This document shows, piece after piece, positions 9,663 through 20,100 of a DNA stretch of 64,000 nt; the stretch's first letter is position 1, and every line of letters begins with the position of its first letter. A model generated the notes under the pieces. The model saw only the letters and a program-made list of their open reading frames with translations, was not told where the DNA came from and made no database searches. The stretch comes from Apiosordaria backusii (Eukaryota; Ascomycota; Sordariomycetes; Sordariales; Lasiosphaeriaceae), in NCBI GenBank assembly GCA_030549205.1, contig JAUKTV010000002.1, positions 124,001 to 188,000 on the forward strand, given 5' to 3'. Both the position numbers and the translations under genes were made by a program.

Positions 9663-10491
9663 TGCTGGTCTGGCTTTCTGCTTTTCCCGGTATCCCGGAC
9701 GGGAACAATTAAGCTTGCCGGGAGTGGGATGAAGTTCCAAATGGAGAAAGAGAATGGGGAGACGAAGATATGATGGAGGGGCTGGAAGAGCTGCCGCAGT
9801 GTACTAGCAATGACAACTAGGTACTTTGGCCCCTCTACTCTAATCTCTGTGGAGGCTATATTTTACCAACCATAGAGGCTCCCAAACTTGGAACTTTGAG
9901 TGATTTGCCATTCACAACAAAGTCCACATTTCTGCCACTGCAATGTTGATGTGGGTACTCTGCTCTCCGCCAGTACGCCAAGTTGCAAATCCCCACCTCA
10001 TAGACTGGGTCAGCCAATTCCTCGGAGCTTCAAAATGAAAGTTATCCAAAGGCTAACATCAAGTGTATGACAGTTTATTAACCCATAAATCTACGGCCAG
10101 TCGTATGCCAGCATAGTTGTCAAGAAGCAGACCAAGATGGAGGGCATCACCATCACCCCGGTCTGATGTCCGACAGATTGGAGTTGCTAACAAGGGCGGC
10201 ACCCAATTCGGCTGATGCGTGTTATTTGGCATGCTTATTGTACATAATGGGTATTGTGTAGAGGCTTCTTTGTTGATTTCCGGATGCATCGCGCTGGCCA
10301 TGACAACCCCTTTTTGGACGCAATTCTTCTTTGTGCGGTTTACCGAGAATATCAATACACCACCAGCACCAGAACCAGCAGTTGCCCGTGTCGAGGGGAA
10401 AAGATCATGTAGTAAGTTGCCAAAACTTACTTCCTCGATATATGCAACTGGGCGTTATTGTCAAGGACCGAATTCCCAACATTTTCTCACA
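9663..10491. other. Intergenic region upstream of the kinase-like gene
   Basis: No gene was recognised. The frame of the downstream kinase-like protein stays open upward to about 10219, but that part reads unlike a conserved N-terminus, and the ATG at 10492 sits just after a normal leader. An opposite-strand frame at 10059-10355 has no motifs. Confidence 0.4.
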
Positions 10492-13400
10492 ATGGCGCAA
10501 CCACCTCCGGACCAACCACCTCCACAAGGTCCCCCTGACTCACCACCGCTACTTTCAGAAAATGAAATACCTAGGAGAAGATGGCCCGAGGCGGCCGGGC
10601 TACCTCATTACTCGTCTCAGGTAGCGAGCGTCGACCTCCGGCGCAAGATTCGGTGGGCCATGTGGCGGTACCGCGAGACGGGCGAGCACGTCAGAATCGA
10701 CAACGTGAAGTTAGGATCATGGGCAGACGACTTCGCGCCTTTCATACCGCCCCCGGCAAAGTACCCGGGTCCGAGACCGCCGACAGGAAAGAAGCCGGCC
10801 CCCGCTGGGCAGGTGAAGAAACTGCTGGGTGTCGATTTCTGGCCGGGGAAGACGCCGGAGCAGTTCAATGCGAATCCCCTCGCGCCGCTGGCCAGGATGG
10901 AGCTGATTAACTTTTTGGGAATGTGGTATGAACTGGAGTTTGTGGCCGTGCTTGGGTGGGGAGGGCAAGGAATTGCCTGTCTGTTTAAACACGAACCGAA
11001 GGGGCAGCCGCCGCAGTATGTGGTTGCCAAGACCAGTCTGAGGCCGGATGGTTGGGATGATTTGTTCCTTGAGGGGCAGTTTCAAGCCAAGTTTGATGGC
11101 GCTCAGCATATTGTTCAGCTGGATAGGCTGGAGAGGTTCGCGTTTCCCGAGTTTGCGGATGAAATCCCGCGGCAGCCTGATCCCAACAATCCTCCGCTTC
11201 CGGGGGAGGAAGTCCCGCCGGGGGTGTTGCTGCAGGAGTATCTCCCGAGCGGGAGTCTTGCCAAGTTGATTTCGGGGTTGTATTACAAGCCGGAGCTTAG
11301 GCCGGTGCCTAACTACTTTTGTTGGTTGATTTGGATGTGCAGTGAGTGGCCATTTTGTTTCTGACGTGAATGACCTGATTCTGTGACGGGAAAGCTGACG
11401 GCGATGAACTACCCTAGTGGTAAGGTCACTGGTGGAATTCAAATTTCCCCCAAGGGACTACCAGTATGACGGAGACTCAGGCCATCCTACTGTCGGCGAG
11501 ATGATGGAACCAACTACGAAAGACAATATTCATTTTGACCTCGACCCAGGCAACTGTGAGTGGTACCTCAGATTAGGTACCCAGCTAGTTAAGTATCATG
11601 GAAGACTGACTTCGATTTAGTCATCCTGGGCTACCGCGGGGTGGGCTGGAACCAAGATCGTCACACGATCGCCCCTGTTCTCAAAATGGCTGATTTTGGC
11701 ATGGCTGAGACATTCGACCATCAGGCCTTACAGAATAGCCCGTAAGTACATCCCCCACAAGATTGGTAAATGCGAGCAAATGGGCACATGAGGACTAGCT
11801 GTTTGACATCTTTCCATTCTAGATACGATATGTGGTCCCTCAGACCCCGTGGAAAGTATACCTACTTGACTCCTGAACAGTACTCCGAAGAATGGGATTA
11901 TGTCGAAATGCTGCCAAAGGACTCCCTGGTGTGGGACCGAAAGGTGGCGGGGAAGTATTCCTGGAAGATGAATTTGTGGCAGGCTGCTCAGGTAAGTGTC
12001 GATCTAGTTCAGGATGGCCCAAACTCGGTGTGCTTCCTGTTGCTAACCAATGATTCCAACGTGGCCTAGACGATGGTGACGCTCATGACGGGCATGTATC
12101 CAGAGTTACCACCCAAGGCGACCAAGATGAGATTCACACCCTCGCTCAGCGGAGTGGACGTATATGGAAATCCTCAGCCGCTAGTCGAAACTTGGTGCTA
12201 CGGCGAATATGTCATGGATCTTCCATCACACATTGACCCCCGCCTGACCCATGTATTAGCACGTTGTATGATAGAGAACCCGGACGAGCGACCAAACCTT
12301 TACGAGCTTCTGGAATATTCCAAGGCCATGCTCGAGACCTATAAGAGTCTCGGGAGGACTGACGGTAATCATGATGAAACAGACTGGCCGAGGGATTGGT
12401 TCATGGACGCTTATGAGAACCAGACACCTTGGACGGATAAACAGCTGGAAGCGTGGGTCAACGAAGCTATCTATGAGCCCCCCGAGCCTCGTCCTCCATC
12501 CCCCGATCCAGGCAGTGCCGCAGACAGTCAGGAACCTGTCGACACCGCAAAGGAAAAAGAGAAGGAAAATGAGGTGAAAGAGAAACGGAAGGACGCAGCT
12601 CAGCGGCAAAAACAATGGAAACGATGGCTGGCGAGGAGGTCCCGTGCCGAGCGGGAAGCAATTGAACGGTTACCCCAAGACGAATACAAGGACGCTTATA
12701 GAAAATGGTTGTCCGATAGATGGAGAGACGAAGACCAAGAAAAACGGTTGAGGGCATACATCGAATACCGCAAATGGAAGCAACAACGCGATCAGCTCAT
12801 GGGTGCCAGACCGGCCCCTGACCCACCAGGGCCCTACTACGCCTGGTTTGAGCGAATGAGCGAGGAAGAAGTGAACCGCCCATACAGCGAAGAATATATC
12901 AGAGAGTGCGCAAGGGAAATCAGCCAATACCGGGCTAACCAGTACCGCGATTTGCTCCACCAACGCGATCAGAGGATTAGTAGGCGAATAGCAGAACAGA
13001 ACGAACTTGCCAGGAGGGAAGGGAGACAGCTTACCGGCGATGAGATCAGAGCGATAACCGTTTACTATATTGAAGGGACCGACACGTATCTGCCGCCGCT
13101 GGACACGTCCGTTGCGAAGCGGATCGCAGCATTGCAGAAGCAGCTCTTCGGGCAGAACTGGCACCTTGGGATGCTGCCTGTGACGGGCGATCCATATCTT
13201 GCGCTCCCTGCCCACATACCTCCAGTCAGAATTGCACCGTACCCTGGTTTTGTGCCTCCCGTTCCTACCGAAAGTCCACCGGGTAGTTCCATATCAACTC
13301 CCAGTCGTACTCCATCACCTTCTGGTGGTGTTCCTCGTCCTCCACCACCACCACCACCACCACCACCAGGAGGAGGGGGTGGAGGAGGAGGTGATGGTGA

Positions 13401-15930
13401 TGATGATGATGGTGGTGGTGGTCCCCCTTTTCCTCCTCCCACTGGTGCCGCTGTCGCTCAACCGCCTCCCCAGCCCCCCCAGGCTCCCCCAAGCGCCGCT
13501 GGCCGACTAAATTTCAATCCTAACGCTCCAGTCTTCAATCCTCAGGCTCCAGTTTTCAACCCCCAAGCCTCAGCCGCCACCCAAGCTCGTACCCCCACCC
13601 CGCAACCAACATCCTACGACATATCATTCCCAATACTGGGTGCTACCGCAGCACCAGTGCGTCCCAAACCCAAGGTCACCACAGCCGAGGGCGCCCAAGA
13701 CAAAAGGGCCGCGGCTGAGGCCCGGAAAAAAAACAACAAAAGCAAGTGGAATCGTCGTCGTGGTCGTGGCGGTGATGAGGACGATGGCGACAACCAACAT
13801 CACCAAGACGCCCGCGTTAATCTCAACAACCAAGCCGTCCGGAACGTTGGACAAGACCAGATGGTTACACAGCAGGCCTGGCAAGATCAACACAACAATC
13901 CGCAGCCCGTGGATGACGTCTCCGCGGCTGCTGTGGTGCAAGACCAGCAGCAACAGCAGCAAGAACAGCCGCCTCCATTTTTGGGGCCTCCATTTGTGGG
14001 ACCACCGGCACCACCGCATGGATTCCCGGGGATGGGGATGCCACCTGGCGCGCCCCCATTTGGTGGTTTTCCGGCACCGGGGCCGTACGGTGTTCCTCCA
14101 CCTCCCGGTGTGCCGTTTGGTGGCTATCCGGTTCCAGGACAGTACGGTCCTCCTCCGCCCGGCGCACCTTTCGGTGCTTATCCAGTACCAGGGCCTTACG
14201 GCCATCTACCTCCCGGCGCACCGTTTGGTGGTTACCCAGCACCAGGGCCGTATGGTCCTCCCCAGCCATCAAGCATTCCTCCGGAGGGCGATGCTATGTT
14301 TCAGCCGAATCCACCTCCCCAGCCGCAGTTGGCAGCTGATCCTCAACCCCCTGCCCCTATTCCTCGGCCAGTTACCCCCACCAACCGTAATCCTCGAATA
14401 GGTGACCCTGATTTCGACCCATTCTTCATGAGTGACTCGCCCTTCTGGAAGACGCCCCCCGAGCTCAAACCTGGGTACGACCCAAATGCCAAACCAGAGG
14501 ATAAACCTCAGGATCAACTTCCCGCCAAACCTATTCCCACCGAGGGGCGCTACCACAGAGGGCTGTGGATTCCCGGAGGCCAGCCGAGCCCTCCTCCCCT
14601 GCACCTCGCTCCGGTTGCCAGACCCCCGGGAGTGCCTGGATATGGTGCCAAGGGCAAAGGCAACAACGTAAAGAAAGAAGTTAAAATGGTCATGGCGCCG
14701 CCCGGGTGGGATGCACCCTGGGCGAATCTTCAAATACCCGAGGGCTTCCTCCCACCGCTCAAAGAAGGGGAAGCACCGCCAACACCATACACCAGGTTCC
14801 TCCTCTATCATGACGAATTACGCCGAAGAAGAAAAGAAGACGAGGCCAAAAGAGCAAGGGAGAAAGCCGCCCGAGAAGCCGAGGAGAAGGCGAAAGCAGA
14901 GAAAGAGCGGGCAGACCGCGCAAGAAAGAGCGCGGAACGGACAGAAAAGATAATGCTGCGAAAATACAGGGCGCACCTCGAGAGGGTGCGGAAGGCCAAG
15001 CCGGGAGAGGTCGTGCCCCCGTTCCGACTCGAAGACCAGCTGTCCCCGAGGTCTTTGCAAGGCTACCGAGAGTGGACAGAGGCACGTGGACAGGAGATTG
15101 AGCCCCCGAGGACACCCACAGAGCAGGAATTCGTATGGCTGATGCGGGGGGAAGCGTCGAATCGGGCCAGGCGAGAACGGGATAGGGAAGAAATCCGGGA
15201 ACGACTAGCAGCACTACGACCACCGCCGTCCACCCCAGAACAATCCCCATCCATTGCCTCACTAGTAGGCAGCCCATGGTCACCTGAAGACGACTCTCCT
15301 GTCCACTCACCCGCCTTCAAATCCCCGAGAACCCCCCGAACCAGCCGTTTCCAACCCTACCCCCAACGACGACCCCCCCACCCCAACCCCCTTGGCCCAG
15401 TCGGGCAGGGACGCCCTCCACCTCGACAGTACTGGTGGGAGCTAGCCAGCCCTTACCGGCATCACTACCGACGGCCCGGGGCCAGATCACCCCCTAGTCG
15501 AGATATTTCCGATAGCGACAGCGATCCCGCCACACCGACCCGAAGATCACCAGCGAATCGAAAATCACCGACGACCGGAAAATCACCAAGATTGTCCAGA
15601 AAGCCGCCGGGTTGGTGGAGGAGGGAGAGGTTGGTGCCTTATCCTGAACGGCAGGACGCGACGAGACCTCAAGATGAGCAACAGAGAAGCTGGTGGCAGC
15701 GATTGACAGATACTAAGATGCTTCTTCCACCTGGGAGGATAGTCCCCGCGGGAAGGAACCAGTTTGGTGCTGTCGGGCAGGGCAGACAGGGGGCTGGAGC
15801 GGAGGGTGCCCGAGGGCAAGAACCTGTTATGTATAGGGATCAGTGGGGCAGACTGAGGGAGAAACCCGAGGACGACGACGAGGAGAAGGAGGATATATAT
15901 AATGCTTCTCCTCGGAGACGTGATAGCTAG
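10492..15930 (+). CDS. Large protein-kinase-like protein with proline-rich repeat tail
   Basis: Five exons (10492-11341, 11418-11555, 11621-11741, 11823-11991, 12070-15930) join in phase to 1,712 residues. Residues about 150-480 follow a protein kinase fold: GWGGQG loop (155-160), VAK (Lys180), a catalytic loop HFDLDPGN (His322, Asp324, Asn329) and DFG (354-356), then a degenerate APE region and NPDERPN in the C-lobe. The catalytic-loop lysine is Asp326, which is unusual, while the key Asp, Asn and DFG are kept. The tail has charged coiled-coil segments (around 12.6-12.9 kb and 14.8-15.0 kb), a Pro/Gly/Asp homopolymer block near 13.34-13.43 kb, FNPQAP repeats and PFGGYP-type repeats. It is probably a fungal-specific kinase or kinase relic; the partner and pathway are unknown. 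Confidence 0.8.
13335..13430 (+). repeat. In-frame trinucleotide homopolymer block (Pro, Gly, Asp, Gly)
   Basis: Within the last exon of the kinase-like gene, runs of CCA/CCT, GGA/GGT, GAT and GGT codons encode about ten prolines, about nine glycines, an aspartate run and more glycines. Such codon runs change length easily. The opposite and shifted frames are also open here, which explains the spurious His-rich and Gly-rich frames. Confidence 0.75.
14037..14270 (+). repeat. Coding tandem repeat, PPGAPFGGYPxPGPYG unit
   Basis: Four imperfect copies of a unit of about 57-60 bases occur in the kinase-like gene. Each encodes a version of PPGAPFGGYPVPGPYG. Synonymous differences between copies show that the protein repeat, not just the DNA, is kept. 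The unit is Pro/Gly/Tyr-rich like low-complexity segments of proteins that phase-separate or bind SH3/WW-type partners; that role is inference. Confidence 0.75.
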
Positions 15931-16346
15931 TTTCTGTTTTTTCTTTTCTTTTCCTTTTGCTTTATTTTAGTATGTTCGGTCAAGATCACGTCGCGGTTTG
16001 TGCTGAGGGGGTTCGGGTTCGGGGGCAAAAAGCTTGGTGATTCGCTGCTGCCTGAGTCGCTGCCTGTGCCGCTTCGCACAAGGCCTTCGCATAGTCTTTT
16101 TTCAGCCCTGGCAAATTTCAATAGTGTAGACCGAGCCACTATCCACGCTTCTTCAGCTCGTTCGTCGGTTCCGAACCGAAATTGCAAAAAAGTGGGTAGG
16201 ATTGTAGAAGCGCGTGGATAAAATGAGCCTTGTTCCCCCCCTACAAATTTCCATCGCGACTTTGTTTCTTTCTTGTCGTTCGTTTTCTCTTCAACGTCAG
16301 CCTCACTTTCCCCCCCCTTTGAAACCCCCCACAAAACACCACCACC

Positions 16347-17003
16347 ATGGCCACAACCCCCGACCCCAAGTCCACCCCCTACACCACCTCCTCCGCCCTC
16401 AATCCCCCCTCCCTGCTCCCCCGCCAATTCACCAGCATCATCCTCATAATCCTCCTCTACACCTCCGCAACCCCCTTCACCCCCATAACCTGGCTCCTCA
16501 CCCCAACCGCCACCTTCCACCTCTCCGGAACCTACCTTTTCGACCGCCTCTTCTCCGGCCTCGCCCTCTTCGCCTCCTTCTACTTCCAATACCGCATCGC
16601 CTCCCTCCGCTCTGCCTCCGCCGTCCCGGTCTCCCTCCCCCTCGGAACCACCACCACCCAAGTCCGCAATGGGCGCCTCGAAACTGTTTCCTCATCCAGT
16701 ATGGATTTGTTCTTGTACAAAACAAGTGATTACTGGCATTTCGCCCTTGCCGAAGCGGGGGTTCTGGTACTGGCGGAGTTTTCGGGCAGTGAGAACCTCA
16801 GGAGGGTGTTGGTCACGTTGACGGTGGCGGGGCTGTGGTTGATGGGCTGGGCGGCTACGCCAAGGAGTACCAAGGATTGGATGTGGGAGCAGGCAAAGGC
16901 TTATTTGTTTGTCCTTGTTTTGGACGAGTTGCGGGCTGCGGGGTGGGGGCTTTTTGCCGGGGGGCATGGAATGGCGGGCGGGGCGAGAAGGAGGAGACAT
17001 TAA
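16347..17003 (+). CDS. Small polytopic membrane protein, unidentified
   Basis: A single exon of 218 residues; the ATG lies in a strong fungal context (CACCACCATGGCC). Four hydrophobic segments are visible: about residues 29-46 (TSIILIILLYTSATPF), 62-82 (YLFDRLFSGLALFASFYF), 128-146 (FALAEAGVLVLAEF) and 153-170 (VLVTLTVAGLWLMGWAA), with a weaker one near 185-205. The C-terminus is basic (GGARRRRH), which suggests a cytosolic tail. Codons in the first half are very C-rich. The layout resembles fungal four-helix proteins of unknown function, but I cannot name the family with confidence. It lies tail-to-tail with the large minus-strand gene that follows. Confidence 0.7.
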   Translation: MATTPDPKSTPYTTSSALNPPSLLPRQFTSIILIILLYTSATPFTPITWLLTPTATFHLSGTYLFDRLFSGLALFASFYFQYRIASLRSASAVPVSLPLGTTTTQVRNGRLETVSSSSMDLFLYKTSDYWHFALAEAGVLVLAEFSGSENLRRVLVTLTVAGLWLMGWAATPRSTKDWMWEQAKAYLFVLVLDELRAAGWGLFAGGHGMAGGARRRRH

Positions 17004-17192
17004 GGGCTTGTGGTTGGTTGATTGAAGAAAATAGGAAAACATGGTGGTGAGAGTCGTCTTGTGTCGGATAGGAGGATTGGTTGAGTAAAGGGTTGGATGT
17101 GGGCTGGACATTGTGGTTGCCTGGGTGCTGTGGGAATTGAACTCCATTTCTTTGTGTACAAAATTACGATTAAGTGTCCCCAAAATACCTTA

Positions 17193-20100
17193 TTATCCTG
17201 GTCTCGCCGTTCCCATCTCTTCGTCCCACCTCTGCTCCCTATTACCCCTCCTCCTAAACAACCTCCCCAACCCTTTCTCGCTTCTGGTGCTGTGCGCCCC
17301 ATCATCCTCATCCCCATCTTCAGGCTCTTCCCCGGCCTCCCTGGCATTTTTCTTCACCCATGGCATCCCCAACCACCCCCTAAGCCAGTCCTTCCTCTCC
17401 TCTACTCTCTCTCGATGCTCCATCTCTTCTGTCTGGCTCCTGTGCCTCTCATCTTCAGAAAAGCACTCCTCATCATCCGCTCCGCTCTTGTGCTTTGAGT
17501 CATGGGCATTCTTCTCCTTCTTATCAGCCATCCAAGACGTGATGAAAAGTGTGACCTTCTCCCTTGTCGCATCCCTCCACCTCCTCAGCGGGTAATCCCA
17601 CTCAAAGTCTTCTTGGGCTTTGCTCAGATGGTGATGGCCCGGAGGCTGCGACACAGGGTACAGCTTCCACAACCACAACTTCCTCAGCCCAGGGACATGT
17701 GTGTGGAACCGCCAGCGACGAAAGATCGGGGCATAATCGTTCTCGTCGTCGATGCTCATGTCATCCGACTCGTCATCGCTGCTGTCGTCGTCATCCCGTT
17801 GCCGCCGGCTGCCAATTTCATCACCAGAAATCTCCGAAGTACAATCTGAAAGAAAAGAATCATCGTCGTCCTTCCTGTGCTTGTGTTTGTGGATATGTTT
17901 CTTCGTTTGTACTTGCTTCAGAGCCTGCCATTTGCTAGGTGGAGGCCGTTGTGCGCTGTCCATGCGCTTCTTAGACTTGCTTGCCATGCGATAAAACACA
18001 AGGCCGATGCCCAGAAGAATAACGGCTGAGACACCAACAGATATGGGGACTGTTCATTACGTGTTAGTGATGGCTTGTGATCCCAGATATGCTGCGGAAA
18101 GTGACATACACAAATACTTTGAGACTTCATTCACTGGCCAGTCAACCTCGCCTGTTTCTGCGCTCTTTGGGAACTCCACGATGCCAATGGTGAAGAAGCT
18201 TGCAATGAATGAAAGAGGGAGCTAGGTACGAGAGGAGAGAGTCGTTAGTTAAATTGTGTAAGCTGCCACTTGCGTTCGGAAGACTCACAAAGATGACCGT
18301 AACAATGGTAAACACCACCATAATCTACATTAGATCGGTTAGCGCTTGGGTTCCTGATAATGCGGCATGGAAGGAGCTCTACCGTATTCTGTCTCGAACC
18401 CTGTTCGGAAAGCCTCATTGCATACCGCGTATCCCACCCAGATGCCTGCTGCTGCTTGAATTGCAACAACTGTTTCAACTGCATGCTGTCAGTACCTGAA
18501 TCAACCACCACGGCGAATAAAGAGTTAGAAAGCCTACCTCAGCTTCCACCCTCTTGGCACTCTCATCCATCTCTTGTACCCGGATGAGATTGTCTTCCAC
18601 GATCCGAATCGCTTCATCGACAACCCTGGCGTTCTTCAGCCCAGTTCCATGATGGTTCTTTTTGTTCCCGCCACTATCTTGGTCTTCATAGTCTTGATCG
18701 GACTGGTCCTTTGAGCCACCTGATCGTTTTCGGGGGCGAATGTGACCTTGAAACTCCTCCAGAACCTTTAACTGGGTTGTCAGAATGGACTTGATGATGC
18801 CTAGCTCGTCCTGAATATCGATGACCTCCACAAGCTGCCGGGACTCGTCCGATATCCGCGAGAAACTATCGATGTCAGACGTGTATTTGAAGGGGTCTTT
18901 AGCGTTGGCGAGCTTGTCGACTGTTTTGAGAAGCTTCTTCATCTTGACAGCTTCATCCTCGGCCTACATGATTGAACTAGCGTGAGTATTTGGAGACGGC
19001 AAAACATGGAATCTATAGGTACTTACGATGGTGTTGATCGATGATTGAAACGCCTCTTGCAGCTTGACACCGCCAGGGCCTTGTCTTGTCATGATGTTAA
19101 GGCACGTCTTCAGGATCATTTCGACGAGGCTGTCCGGTGACTGGATTGCTTGCCGCGCCTTGTTGGTTTCTATCTCCCGGCTCAGAAGCTTCCGGATGTT
19201 GTATTGCTCCGAGGGCTTCTGGGTGTTTGGTAGGCATGTAATCACGGTACCTGGTTTTTGTCAGTACCTATGGTATGGAATGACATTTAATCGCAGCGAC
19301 CTCGAAGAAGACTTACCGTCTGGCAACACCCACAACCACAACTGGTCGACCATCAGGATAGGGGCCGTGTTTTTCTGTCTCCCATGTTTGGTGGCCCACC
19401 GATAGACGACCTGGTCCTTGTCTCTTCGTTCCGTTGTTTCGAGCATGTAGTAAGAGTACTGGTCCAGGGTACGACGGCAATGTAATGGGAGTACATCCTG
19501 GGCATGAATATACCCATCAATCAGCGCCGACTCTCTCTGAATCAAAGAAGAGTTGCTATTGTTATCCTTCACGCGGTTGATCATGGCTGCCATTTTCTTA
19601 CGACCATCATGGCTCTCATACGCAAGATAGGGCATCTTTCAAGCAAGGGTTAGCAACAGTATTTATGCAGTACTCAATTTCAAGAATCAATTGGTAACCC
19701 ACAAAAAGTGCGAGCGTCTTGTCACCCCCCGCATGTTCGAGGTTCACTGGCGGTAACGTTGCCCACGTAACGTTTGAGAGTGTCTGGCTCGAGCGCTTCG
19801 CGGGTTGTAGCTCTGGACGAGAGACTGGTCCGACAGCGGTATCTGAATATCCGGATGGTTCTTCCAAAACTGTCTGCAAGCGACTTGAATGATTATCCGG
19901 CAAGCCTGCATCTTTTGAAGAATCTGTATTCTATGATATGTGAGCTGTTGCTTATCACGGAGTCCGGGAGGCGGCGTATTTACAAATCTTGTAAATTGGT
20001 ACTTCTTGGCTCTCGGATTCATGTAGCGGTTGAAGATGGTCAGGCCATCATGTCTTTGGTCCGTTATTGATGCATCGCGGACTCCAATGGAGAGAAAAAG

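Noticed and set aside
13065..14272. Gly-rich, His-rich and Arg-rich frames in and opposite the proline-rich exon
   Set aside because: They arise from trinucleotide repeats of the kinase-like gene read in other phases.
15927..16661. Minus-strand Gly/Glu-rich frame of 244 codons
   Set aside because: It is the reverse of the C-rich codons of the membrane protein at 16347-17003 and has no domain.
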